A DNA stretch of 64,000 nucleotides from Oceanospirillum maris DSM 6286 (lineage in GTDB: Bacteria; Pseudomonadota; Gammaproteobacteria; Pseudomonadales; Halomonadaceae). The notes below the pieces were generated by a model that saw nothing but the letters and a program-made list of their open reading frames with translations, ran no database searches and was not told the origin of the DNA. Below are positions 1-10,231 of the stretch, piece after piece; position 1 is the first letter of the stretch; the number at the start of each line of letters is the position of its first letter. The position numbers and the translations under genes are program-made. The DNA lies in NCBI RefSeq assembly GCF_000422865.1, contig NZ_AUGW01000007.1:186001-250000 (forward strand), written 5' to 3'.

Positions 1-228
1 ATGACCGAGAACCCCTATGCCAAAGCCGCTTTCTATGCACTTTCACCGCTGACGGCGGCCTCCCGGGTTAACGATCAGCAGCACTACTTCTCCCAAGCAT
101 TAATGGGCTGGCTATATGCCATGAAAGTTGCTGAAGTTCTGAATGGTGATCTACAGCCTGAAGACGCCCTTGTGCTACCCTATGCCGACGAAGATACTGT
201 GCTGTTAAGCGTGATCAAGCCGTTCTGA
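1..228 (+). CDS. C-terminal part of a PAP2-like phosphatase (5' end outside window)
   Basis: Open from the first base to a TGA at 226-228; the ATG at base 1 is probably internal, so only the last 75 residues are visible. The stretch SRVNDQQHYFSQ resembles motif 3 of the PAP2 (type 2 phosphatidic acid phosphatase) superfamily, SR-x5-H-x3-D, and is followed by a hydrophobic segment (ALMGWLYAMKVAEVL) as expected for a membrane-bound lipid or undecaprenyl-pyrophosphate phosphatase. The usual last Asp is Gln here, which either reflects a subfamily or a changed activity. The other PAP2 motifs lie upstream of the window, so the family call rests on one motif only. Confidence 0.5.
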   Translation: MTENPYAKAAFYALSPLTAASRVNDQQHYFSQALMGWLYAMKVAEVLNGDLQPEDALVLPYADEDTVLLSVIKPF

Positions 229-261
229 GCCAATCAGGCGGTAAATAACTCTGAATCACTG

Positions 262-290
262 AAAAAAGCGGCTATTTAAGCCGCTTTTTT
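262..290 (+). terminator. Rho-independent terminator after the PAP2-like gene
   Basis: AAAAAAGCGGCT / AGCCGCTTTTTT form a 12-bp A/T-capped stem around a five-base loop. It lies 34 bp after the stop codon and separates this gene from glyQ. The A-rich left arm could also work on the other strand. Confidence 0.85.
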
Positions 291-388
291 CATGCTTGTT
301 GCCAATGTCCACTACATAGATAAGCAGTCAAAATGTATACTCGATCGCTTATAAAAATTCATTAGCTCATTGATGGTGGCTAACTGAG

Positions 389-1348
389 ATGAACCAAAAT
401 ACGCCAGACGTACAAACTTTTCAGGGCCTGATTCTGGCTCTGCAACAATACTGGGCCAATCAAGGCTGCGTTATTCTACAGCCGCTAGATATGGAAGTAG
501 GCGCGGGGACTTTCCACCCAGCTACTTTCCTGCGCTCTATTGGCCCCGAAACATGGAACGCTGCCTATGTTCAGCCTTCCCGCCGCCCGACCGATGGTCG
601 CTACGGTGAAAACCCAAACCGCTTGCAACACTACTATCAGTTTCAGGTAGTAATGAAGCCTTCCCCAAGTAACATCCAAGAGCTGTATTTAGGCTCTCTG
701 CGCATGATGGGTATCGACACCCTTGTGCACGATGTTCGCTTTGTAGAAGACAACTGGGAATCCCCTACATTGGGTGCTTGGGGTCTAGGCTGGGAAGTCT
801 GGCTAAACGGCATGGAAGTGACTCAGTTCACTTACTTCCAGCAAGCTGGTGGTATTGAATGCTACCCAGTGACCGGCGAGATCACCTACGGCCTTGAGCG
901 CATCGCCATGTATATTCAAGGCGTGGATAGCGTTTACGATCTGGTTTGGACCATTGACCCATCAGGCAACAAAGTAACCTACGGCGACGTGTTCCATCAG
1001 AATGAAGTGGAACAATCGACCTATAACTTTGAACATGCAGATGTTCCAATGCTGTTTAAAAACTTCGACCATTGCGAGTCTGAATGCCAAAAGCTGTTAG
1101 AGCAGGAAACTCCACTGCCTTTACCCGCTTACGAACAGGTTTTAAAAGCATCCCATACCTTTAACCTGCTGGATGCCCGTCACGCTATATCCGTTACCGA
1201 GCGTCAACGCTATATTCTGCGTGTGCGCACCATGGCCCGTGATGTTGCCAATGCGTACTTCAACGTACGTAAAGATCTGGGCTTCCCACTAGCACCTGAC
1301 GCGCTACGAGACGAAGTTCTCGCTCAGTATAAAGAGGAAGAGGCATAA
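389..1348 (+). CDS. glyQ: Glycyl-tRNA synthetase alpha subunit
   Basis: Catalytic alpha chain of the bacterial (alpha-beta)2 class II glycyl-tRNA synthetase, which charges tRNA-Gly in the cytoplasm. Length 319 aa is close to the family norm (about 300). Class II motif 2 is seen as [13 protein letters not shown] followed by LQHYYQFQ (about residues 66-85), and motif 3 as [10 protein letters not shown] (about 166-175). Translation starts at ATG 389. The gene is followed after one base by glyS, the usual two-gene operon. Nothing unusual. Confidence 0.98.
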   Translation: MNQNTPDVQTFQGLILALQQYWANQGCVILQPLDMEVGAGTFHPATFLRSIGPETWNAAYVQPSRRPTDGRYGENPNRLQHYYQFQVVMKPSPSNIQELYLGSLRMMGIDTLVHDVRFVEDNWESPTLGAWGLGWEVWLNGMEVTQFTYFQQAGGIECYPVTGEITYGLERIAMYIQGVDSVYDLVWTIDPSGNKVTYGDVFHQNEVEQSTYNFEHADVPMLFKNFDHCESECQKLLEQETPLPLPAYEQVLKASHTFNLLDARHAISVTERQRYILRVRTMARDVANAYFNVRKDLGFPLAPDALRDEVLAQYKEEEA

Positions 1349-1349
1349 C

Positions 1350-3422
1350 ATGGCTGACGTTCGTGATTTTTTAGTTGAACTGGGTACTGAAGAACTACCA
1401 CCGATGGCATTAAAGCGCCTGTCTGATGCCTTTGCGGAAGGTATTAAAACAGGTCTTGAAAAAGCCGATATTCCATTTACCGAAGTTAAAGCCCTAGCGA
1501 CGCCTCGCCGTTTAGCGGTGCAAGTAAAAGATTTGGCGGTTGCTCAGCCTGACCGTGAAGTACAGCGTCGCGGCCCGGCACTACAAGCAGCTTTGGATGC
1601 CGATGGACATCCAACTAAAGCAGCCTCTGGTTTTGCCCGCTCCTGTGGTGTTGAGTTTGATCAGCTAGAAAAGCTAGAAACCAAAAAAGGCACTTGGCTG
1701 GTATTTAATACCGTACAGAAAGGCACCCAAACCGCCGATCTGCTGCCAGAGCTTATTAATAAATCCGTTGCTCAACTACCTGTGCCTAAGCGTATGCGCT
1801 GGGGTGCAAGCCGCATCGAATTTTCCCGCCCGGTACATTGGCTAGTAAGCTTGTTCGGTTCAGATGTTGTCGACTGTGACGTACTGGGATTAAAAGCAGG
1901 CCGTACCACAATGGGGCATCGCTTCCATCATAACGAAGCCATTGAGCTGGCTTCCACCGATGGCTATGTAGAAACCCTACGTAAAGCTTTCGTACTGGTA
2001 GATATGGCTGAGCGTCGCGACGCTATTCGCAAGCAGGTTAATGCAGAAGCCGCCCAAATAGGTGCTATTGCTGAAATAGATGAAGATCTATTAGATGAAG
2101 TTAACGGTTTGGTTGAATGGCCAGTGGCCTTAACTGGTTCTTTTGAAAACCGTTTCCTAGAAGTCCCTGCGGCGTGCTTAATCTCATCCATGAAAGAGCA
2201 CCAGAAGTACTTCCACGTTGTCGATAAAGATGGCCAGTTAAAACCAAACTTTATCACGGTCTCCAATATCGTAAGCAAAGATCCCGCTCAGGTTATTGCC
2301 GGTAACGAGAAAGTGATTCGTCCTCGTCTATCTGATGCCGCTTTCTTCTTTGAAACCGATAAGAAGAAACCTTTAGCGGAACGTATCGATGCTCTGAAAA
2401 CTGTTACCTTCCAGAAGCAGCTAGGCAGTATCTATGACAAATCTCAGCGTGTTAGCCAGATCGCTCAGTTTATTGCCGAGCAAATTGGTGGTGACAAAGC
2501 CAAAGCACAGCGTGCAGCCGATCTGAGCAAATGTGACCTAGTCACTGAGATGGTGCTGGAATTTACAGATTTGCAAGGCATTATGGGTGCGTACTACGCC
2601 GCGAACGATGGCGAAGATACTGAAGTCGCTCAGTCCTTAAACGAACAGTATATGCCACGCTTTGCCGGTGACGAGCTACCTGCCACTCAGACAGGTATGG
2701 CCCTAGCCATTGCCGATCGTATCGACACGTTAGTGGGTATTTTTGGTATCGGCCAACGTCCAACGGGTGATAAAGATCCGTTTGCCCTACGCCGTGCAAC
2801 CATCGGTATTTTGAGCATCTTGGTACACAACAAGCTGGATATCGATCTGAAAGGCTTGATCGAACTCAGTATTGCTCAACATGGCAATCTGCCAAAAGCA
2901 GAAGGCTTAGCGGATGATGTGCTGAACTATATGCTGGATCGTTTCCGTGCATGGTATCAAGCAGAAGGCATCCCTGTGGAAACCTTCCTTGCAGTACGTT
3001 CTCGCCCTGTAAGTAACGCTTATGACTTTGACCGTCGTGTACAAGCCGTTACAGCATTCAGCAAGCTGGATGAAGCAGAAGCCCTAGCGGCAGCCAATAA
3101 GCGTGTAAACAACATTCTAGCGAAGCAAAACTATCAAGGTAATGCTCAAGTCGATAGCGCGCTTTTGTCTGAAGATGCCGAGAAAGTGTTGGCAGAACAG
3201 GTTGCCGCTAAGCAAGCTGAACTGGCACCTTTATTTGCTGCTGCAGATTATCAGGCCGCATTGAATAGCTTAGCCAGTCTGCGTAGTGCTGTTGATAGCT
3301 TTTTCGACAATGTCATGGTGATGGCTGATGATGAGCAGGTTAAGAATAACCGCCTTGCGCTTCTAGCATCCCTAAGCAGCCTATTCTTAGAGGTTGCCGA
3401 TATTGCCTTGCTGCAGCAATAA
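1350..3422 (+). CDS. glyS: Glycyl-tRNA synthetase beta subunit
   Basis: Beta chain of the same enzyme, 690 aa, normal length. It begins ADVRDFLVELGTEELPP, the typical N-terminus, and ends with an alpha-helical DALR-like anticodon-binding region (roughly residues 570-685, including FFDNVMVMADDEQVKNNRLALL). The ribosome binding site AAAGAGGAAGAGG lies inside the end of glyQ, and the ATG starts one base after the glyQ stop, so the two chains are likely translationally coupled. Confidence 0.98.
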   Translation: MADVRDFLVELGTEELPPMALKRLSDAFAEGIKTGLEKADIPFTEVKALATPRRLAVQVKDLAVAQPDREVQRRGPALQAALDADGHPTKAASGFARSCGVEFDQLEKLETKKGTWLVFNTVQKGTQTADLLPELINKSVAQLPVPKRMRWGASRIEFSRPVHWLVSLFGSDVVDCDVLGLKAGRTTMGHRFHHNEAIELASTDGYVETLRKAFVLVDMAERRDAIRKQVNAEAAQIGAIAEIDEDLLDEVNGLVEWPVALTGSFENRFLEVPAACLISSMKEHQKYFHVVDKDGQLKPNFITVSNIVSKDPAQVIAGNEKVIRPRLSDAAFFFETDKKKPLAERIDALKTVTFQKQLGSIYDKSQRVSQIAQFIAEQIGGDKAKAQRAADLSKCDLVTEMVLEFTDLQGIMGAYYAANDGEDTEVAQSLNEQYMPRFAGDELPATQTGMALAIADRIDTLVGIFGIGQRPTGDKDPFALRRATIGILSILVHNKLDIDLKGLIELSIAQHGNLPKAEGLADDVLNYMLDRFRAWYQAEGIPVETFLAVRSRPVSNAYDFDRRVQAVTAFSKLDEAEALAAANKRVNNILAKQNYQGNAQVDSALLSEDAEKVLAEQVAAKQAELAPLFAAADYQAALNSLASLRSAVDSFFDNVMVMADDEQVKNNRLALLASLSSLFLEVADIALLQQ

Positions 3423-3490
3423 ACGACGAAAACAGCTGATAAAAACACAATCCCTGTAATCCTTTACATATTGTGGTTGTTAAAGCTGAA

Positions 3491-3518
3491 AAAGAGCCGT
3501 ATTTTTACGGCTCTTTTT
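3491..3518 (+). terminator. Terminator after glyQS
   Basis: AAAGAGCCGT and ACGGCTCTTT pair around ATTTTT and run into a T tract. It closes the glyQS transcript and argues against extending gmhB upstream to 3471, since that start would lie before this hairpin. Confidence 0.85.
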
Positions 3519-3572
3519 TTATATATTATAAAGACCACCACCCACTCCTATAAAAGAAATCCAAATACAGCC

Positions 3573-4121
3573 ATGACTAAACTGGTTATCCTCGACCGCG
3601 ACGGCGTTATCAACCTCGACTCTGATGCTTTTGTCAAAAATGCAGATGAGTGGATTCCTATCGAAAATAGCATCAAAGCGATCGCCCGACTTTACCAAGC
3701 AGGCTATCAGATTGCCGTAGCGACCAACCAATCCGGCCTCGGACGGGGTCACTTCTCGCAAGACGACCTAGATGCGATGCACGCTAAAATGGAACATTTG
3801 GTTGAGGCAGAAGGAGGCCACTTTGCCACCATTAAATACTGCCCGCATAAACCGGATGCAGGATGCGAATGCCGTAAACCATTACCCGGCCTTATTGATC
3901 AAATCATAAGCGAACTACAGATGAGTGATCTGTCTGGCTGTTATATGGTGGGCGATAGCTTACGAGACCTGCAGGCGGGTGAAGCTCGGGGATGCAAAGC
4001 TGTCTTGGTAAAAACCGGTAAAGGGAAGAAAACACTCGCAACCAATGAAGGTCTGGAAAACGCGTTAGTGTTTAATGAACTGGCAGACTTTATTGACTGG
4101 TTGCTTGAGACTGAAGGCTAA
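3573..4121 (+). CDS. gmhB: D-glycero-beta-D-manno-heptose-1,7-bisphosphate 7-phosphatase
   Basis: HAD-superfamily phosphatase of ADP-heptose synthesis for the lipopolysaccharide inner core. With the ATG at 3573 the protein is 182 aa, the usual size. The N-terminus LDRDGVINLDSD carries the nucleophile and acid/base Asp pair (Asp8, Asp10); TNQSGLGRG follows; CPHKPDAGCECRKP (about residues 90-104) is the zinc-binding Cys/His loop of GmhB; GDSLRDLQAG is HAD motif IV. A longer in-frame start at 3471 would add a non-conserved extension that runs through the glyS terminator, so it is not used. In Pseudomonas-like genomes gmhB sits between glyS and gyrB, usually with an acyltransferase; here an Abi gene stands in that slot. 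Confidence 0.95.
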   Translation: MTKLVILDRDGVINLDSDAFVKNADEWIPIENSIKAIARLYQAGYQIAVATNQSGLGRGHFSQDDLDAMHAKMEHLVEAEGGHFATIKYCPHKPDAGCECRKPLPGLIDQIISELQMSDLSGCYMVGDSLRDLQAGEARGCKAVLVKTGKGKKTLATNEGLENALVFNELADFIDWLLETEG

Positions 4122-4148
4122 CACAAAGCGATATAAAGCCCGCCATAA

Positions 4149-4177
4149 TTGACATTCTTAACCCTGATCGATATTCT
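4149..4177 (+). promoter_or_regulatory. Strong sigma70-type promoter between gmhB and the Abi gene
   Basis: A perfect -35 TTGACA (4149-4154), a 17-bp spacer and a -10 TATTCT (4172-4177) lie 28 bp after the gmhB stop. Transcription should start near 4184. The first thing downstream is a hairpin with a T tract, not a gene, which points to a short RNA product with read-through into the Abi gene. Confidence 0.75.
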
Positions 4178-4183
4178 TTAGGT

Positions 4184-4235
4184 AACAACGGCTTCCTCCA
4201 GAACTTCGGTTCGTAAGAGTGGAGGCCTTTTTTTT
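4184..4235 (+). ncRNA. Candidate short structured RNA upstream of the Abi gene (possible RNA antitoxin)
   Basis: From the predicted start (about 4184) to the T tract (4228-4235) the transcript would be about 50 nt. CCTCCA (4195-4200) pairs with TGGAGG (4220-4225), extended by GG/CC after a three-base bulge; inside it GAAC-TTCG-GTTC (4201-4212) forms a UUCG-tetraloop hairpin, leaving the 3' internal loop GTAAGAG unpaired. It could simply be the gmhB terminator, but a dedicated consensus promoter directly in front of it and an Abi_2/AbiF-family gene directly behind it match the layout of small RNAs reported next to abiF genes (from memory, not checked here). Size and function are inferred. Confidence 0.5.
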
Positions 4236-4263
4236 GCCAGCAAGAAATGGAACCTCTATCTCT

Positions 4264-5241
4264 ATGGCAGACCTGATTCCTTACAAAAAACCATACCAAA
4301 CAGCCACACAACTCTGCCAGAAACTGCGAGATCAAGGTTTAGAAATACCGGAGCAACTTTCAGCAGAGAAAGCGTTAAACCGAATAAGTTACTACCGGTT
4401 GAAAGCGTACTTTTTGCCCTTTCAAAACTCTGAAACGAAGCGGTTTCATTCCGGCACTTCATTCGAAGATTGCTATCTTCTTTATCATTTTGATAGTGAG
4501 CTACGCAATTATTTTTTCTCTGTGATTGAAAAAGTAGAAATTGGGGTCAGATCTCTATTCGACCAGTGGATGACCAAAGAGACGGGCAACCCATTTTGGT
4601 ACTTAGATTCATCCTTGTTTGCAAGCAATGGAGAGCAAATTGAAACCATTAGCAAGTTACGAGGTATGTTTAAAGCATCAAAAGAAGAATTTGCTCGGCA
4701 TTTCCAATCTAAATACTACAACGAGTATTGTCCCTTCTATCGAGAGCTTCCTCCCGGCTGGGTTGCTATCGAACTGATGACTTTCGGTAATCTTGTCAAA
4801 CTCATGTCTAATGTATGTGAAAAACAGTACGACTCTCTCAAACTCAACCGTTTCACGAAGAAAAATCTATCTGTCGAAAAATATAAGTCTTTATGCAGCT
4901 GGATGAAGACGATACATGAAGTCAGAAATAACTGCGGTCATCACAGCCGGCTGTTTAACAGAAACCTTGCAGCCCCCACCGCGATAAAAAGAATCCTCCA
5001 ACCTCAAGCTGCGCCTCTAGTTAAAACAAAACCAAGCCCAGACAAACATGAGGTAGACCAGGTAAACAGGCTTTACACGGCAGCTGCCGCACTTCAGCAG
5101 CTGCTTATTGGCTTGGGCTATGACGAGAAAATGGGGCCGGTAATATCTGCACTTTTTGACAAATATCCCATTGCTCTTCGCTTTAAGCCTTCTATGGGCT
5201 TCCCTGAAAATTGGCGGGAAGAACCTTTATTTTTCAGTTAA
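4264..5241 (+). CDS. Abi_2/AbiF-family HEPN protein (abortive-infection-like, putative RNase toxin)
   Basis: 325 aa from the ATG at 4264. The N-terminal block YKKPYQTATQLCQKLRDQGL, followed by LNRISYYRLKAYFLPF, and the C-terminal block EVRNNCGHHSRLFNR are the conserved signatures of the Abi_2 (AbiD/AbiF) family. R221-N-N-C-G-H226 fits the R-x4-H active-site motif of HEPN ribonucleases. Family members are linked to phage-abortive infection and toxin function; the action here is inferred. An in-frame GTG at 4219 lies inside the hairpin of the upstream RNA and is rejected as start. The gene replaces the usual occupant between gmhB and gyrB, has A/T-richer coding than its neighbours, and is closed by its own terminator, so it looks like a transferred single-gene cassette. 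Confidence 0.85.
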   Translation: MADLIPYKKPYQTATQLCQKLRDQGLEIPEQLSAEKALNRISYYRLKAYFLPFQNSETKRFHSGTSFEDCYLLYHFDSELRNYFFSVIEKVEIGVRSLFDQWMTKETGNPFWYLDSSLFASNGEQIETISKLRGMFKASKEEFARHFQSKYYNEYCPFYRELPPGWVAIELMTFGNLVKLMSNVCEKQYDSLKLNRFTKKNLSVEKYKSLCSWMKTIHEVRNNCGHHSRLFNRNLAAPTAIKRILQPQAAPLVKTKPSPDKHEVDQVNRLYTAAAALQQLLIGLGYDEKMGPVISALFDKYPIALRFKPSMGFPENWREEPLFFS

Positions 5242-5268
5242 AAAAAGCAGCCCGCAGGCTGCTTTTTT
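5241..5268. terminator. Bidirectional terminator between the Abi gene and gyrB
   Basis: AAAAAAGCAGCC and GGCTGCTTTTTT form a 12-bp stem around CGCA. T tracts on both strands allow it to end both the Abi transcript (plus) and the gyrB transcript (minus). Confidence 0.9.
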
Positions 5269-5297
5269 GTTTTCCGATGTTTAAACGAAATACTTGA

Positions 5298-7733
<2,436 letters not shown>

Positions 7734-7750
7734 TTACAGCCGGCTCTGTT

Positions 7751-8872
7751 TTACCTTGAGGTATCAGACCCGGGTGTGTGATCTAGCTGTCCATGTTTCA
7801 CGTGAAACATGGTCATTGGCGTTGATGCCGACCAACAATCCGTTAGGGCATCGGCCTCCACACTAGTAATAAAAACCTGGCACTGCATCGTTTCCAGTAC
7901 CTGACATAAATAGTTTCGGTGTTCACTATCAAGCTCTGCCGGTAAATCATCCACCAGATAAATACTTTGCTTACCAGTCAGCTTTTGCATTAAACGGCCT
8001 TGAGCGAGAAGAAGTGCACATACCACTAATTTTTGTTGTCCTCGGGAGAGCACATCTACCGCAGGCAGTTTATTAACCCGAATTCTCAGATCGGCTCTAT
8101 GTGGGCCTGATTGAGTAAAACCTAGCGCCCAATCTTTTTCTCGATTTTGGCGAAGTACATCAAGACAAGCCGTATGCTTATCCCATCCTCGATAATAGCT
8201 CAGCGAAACCTCGCCTGAAAACGCTAATTCCGCCAAGGTTGATTCAAACTCTGGAACCAACATCGCAATATAGTCCGCTCTCAACCGATCCACTTGATCC
8301 GCATATCGAGATAAGGCTTCATCCCAGATATCAAGCTGTTCAGAGCCGTGCATTTTACCATATTTCAACAGCTTATTGCGCTGTTTCAACGCTTTTTGAC
8401 TGGACTGCCATATATTGAAAAATTGATGTTCCACGTGAAACACGCCCCAATCTACAAACTGGCGGCGCACTTTTGGTGAACCTTCAAGCAACTGGAACGA
8501 GTCAGAATTAATCACTTGAACCGGCAGCAGTTCTGCTAACTGAGATGCGGAACGGGCTTGCTGTCCCGCCACTCGAATCTGTTGTTCACTTTGACGGTTA
8601 CGGGAAATCCCCACAGGGACAATCTGTTGATGCTCCGCTAATGCATTAAAAACCTCGGCGAACAAGGTGTAGGCTTCCTGCTCGAAATTGATAATTGCGG
8701 GTGTGCGGGTGGCTCGAAAGGATCGACCGGTAGATAGCACTGAGATCGCTTCAAGAATGGAGGTTTTGCCCGCGCCATTATCACCAATGATTAAATTGAT
8801 ACCCGCGCAGGGCTGAAGCCTAACGGCATCTAAATTACGAAAGTGAGCAATATCAAGACGGCGCAAGCTCAT
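7751..8872 (-). CDS. recF: DNA replication/repair protein RecF
   Basis: SMC-like ATPase that helps load RecA at gaps. From the ATG at 8872 the protein is 373 aa and begins SLRRLDIAHFRNLDAV, the family N-terminus; a longer frame from 8917 adds 15 non-conserved residues, and the Shine-Dalgarno-like AAGGGA lies between the two. Walker A is IIGDNGAGKTSILEAI, the ABC-type signature is LSRGQQKLVVCALLLAQ, Walker B is IYLVDDLPAELD. The C-terminus (about 16 residues longer than the E. coli protein) encodes MFHVKHG, which is simply the translation of a parS site; a second parS sits mid-gene. Confidence 0.97.
   Translation of the reverse strand: MSLRRLDIAHFRNLDAVRLQPCAGINLIIGDNGAGKTSILEAISVLSTGRSFRATRTPAIINFEQEAYTLFAEVFNALAEHQQIVPVGISRNRQSEQQIRVAGQQARSASQLAELLPVQVINSDSFQLLEGSPKVRRQFVDWGVFHVEHQFFNIWQSSQKALKQRNKLLKYGKMHGSEQLDIWDEALSRYADQVDRLRADYIAMLVPEFESTLAELAFSGEVSLSYYRGWDKHTACLDVLRQNREKDWALGFTQSGPHRADLRIRVNKLPAVDVLSRGQQKLVVCALLLAQGRLMQKLTGKQSIYLVDDLPAELDSEHRNYLCQVLETMQCQVFITSVEADALTDCWSASTPMTMFHVKHGQLDHTPGSDTSR
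7794..7809. promoter_or_regulatory. parS centromere site 1 (perfect palindrome)
   Basis: TGTTTCACGTGAAACA is the exact consensus 16-bp ParB-binding site of bacterial chromosomes. It lies in the last codons of recF, about 4 kb from oriC; parA and parB are encoded in this window at 26.0-27.7 kb. Confidence 0.95.
8427..8442. promoter_or_regulatory. parS centromere site 2 (one base from palindrome)
   Basis: TGTTCCACGTGAAACA differs from the perfect palindrome by one base (C for T at position 5), a variant accepted in known parS sets. It lies within the recF coding region, 633 bp from the first site. Confidence 0.9.
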
Positions 8873-8907
8873 AGCAACCAGAATTCCCTTGGAAAGTAAA
8901 ACATCTA

Positions 8908-8949
8908 AAAAAAGCAAAGCCTTACTACAACACTATGCAGTAAGGCTTT
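8908..8949 (-). terminator. Rho-independent terminator between dnaN and recF
   Basis: On the minus strand AAAGCCTTACT and AGTAAGGCTTT form a perfect 11-bp stem with a 12-base loop, followed by GCTTTTTTT. It lies after the dnaN stop and before the recF start, so dnaA-dnaN transcripts should largely end here. recF-gyrB then need read-through or a promoter inside dnaN. Confidence 0.85.
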
Positions 8950-9002
8950 ATGGGATACTCAAATCATCTACAAAAAAGCACACGGTAAATTAATATAAAA
9001 GC

Positions 9003-10115
9003 TTACAGTCGCATCGGCATAACAACATACAAGGAATCATCCTCTGTACCAAACTCTTCAATTAGCGCGCTGCTGTTAGCATCAGAGGCAGTAATTTTAA
9101 CTTGATCATTGCTCAGTACATCCAGTACATCGAGCACGTAGGTCACGTTAAAGCCGATCTCTAATGAATCACCTTGATAATTCACACTGATATTTTCTTC
9201 TGCTTCTTCCTGCTCCGTTGGGTTGTTCGCCGTCACCTGAAGATTACTGTCGGTAATGGCAAGACGAACGCCTCGGTATTTTTCATTAGACAGAATAGAG
9301 GCACGGTGTAGTACTTCTCGCAATTCAAGACGCTCAGCAACCACAACCTTATTACCATTACGAGGAATAACCCGTTCGTAATCTGGAAACTTGCCATCAA
9401 CAAGCTTCGAGGTGAAGACATAATCACCGGTCTTAACACGAATATGGTTACTACCAAGCACAACCTGAACCGGTGTATCAGAATCGTCAAAGAGGCGACC
9501 TAAACCCTGAATGCCTTTATGAGGCACAATCGCTCGAATAACACTCGTTGCGCCGTGATCAATTGCTAAAGAACACGTTGCTAAACGGTGACCATCAGTA
9601 GCGACACTGCGAAGCATACCGGGGCTTAACTCCAGCAATAAACCATTTAAGTAGTAACGCACATCATTTTGCGCCATGGCAAAAGAAGAGCGATCTAGCA
9701 GGCGTTTAAAGGCTTTTTGAGTCAGCTCAAAAGAAAGATCTTGCTGGCTTTCTTCCACTTTCGGAAATTCAGCTGCTGGCAGGGTCGATAATGAAAAACG
9801 ACTACGCCCTGAACGAATGATAACCTTTTGTTCTTGAAGGGAAAATTCAATCTGAGACTGGTCAGGAAGTGATTTACAAATATCAAAAAGTTTCTTTGCA
9901 GGAACCGTAGTTGCCCCTGGTATTTCAACCGCACCATCAATCGTTAAGTGGCTTAGAATTTCAACTTCTAAATCCGTACCTGTTAGAGATAAGCCCTGCG
10001 GCTCTGCCACAACCAAGACATTCGATAGGACAGGCAGAGTTTGACGACGCTCAACAACGCCATTCAAGAGTTGCAAGGGGCGTAACAGCGCTTCACGGGA
10101 AACAGTAAATTTCAT
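9003..10115 (-). CDS. dnaN: DNA polymerase III beta sliding clamp
   Basis: Ring-shaped processivity clamp of the replicase, 370 aa (family about 367). N-terminus MKFTVSREALLRPLQLLNGVVERRQTLPVLSNVL and C-terminus LYVVMPMRL (the conserved PMRL end that lines the protein-binding pocket) are typical; DGHRLATCSL and HKGIQGLGRL lie in domain 2. It follows dnaA by 116 bp on the same strand. Confidence 0.99.
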   Translation of the reverse strand: MKFTVSREALLRPLQLLNGVVERRQTLPVLSNVLVVAEPQGLSLTGTDLEVEILSHLTIDGAVEIPGATTVPAKKLFDICKSLPDQSQIEFSLQEQKVIIRSGRSRFSLSTLPAAEFPKVEESQQDLSFELTQKAFKRLLDRSSFAMAQNDVRYYLNGLLLELSPGMLRSVATDGHRLATCSLAIDHGATSVIRAIVPHKGIQGLGRLFDDSDTPVQVVLGSNHIRVKTGDYVFTSKLVDGKFPDYERVIPRNGNKVVVAERLELREVLHRASILSNEKYRGVRLAITDSNLQVTANNPTEQEEAEENISVNYQGDSLEIGFNVTYVLDVLDVLSNDQVKITASDANSSALIEEFGTEDDSLYVVMPMRL

Positions 10116-10231
10116 AACAGGTTATTCCATAACAGCTTTAACTGGGTTTCAAAACAGTCCTAGACCATTTTAAAAAACAAACGTATTAAGTTTAAAACAA
10201 CTCATAAAACGTAAACGAACCAAGCAGCTTA

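Noticed and set aside
4219-4263. N-terminal extension of the Abi protein from GTG 4219
   Set aside because: The start lies inside the hairpin and T tract of the upstream RNA/terminator; ATG 4264 begins the conserved part.
10089-10104. parS-like sequence at the start of dnaN
   Set aside because: CGCTTCACGGGAAACA has three mismatches, one in the invariant central CACGTG, so ParB binding is unlikely.
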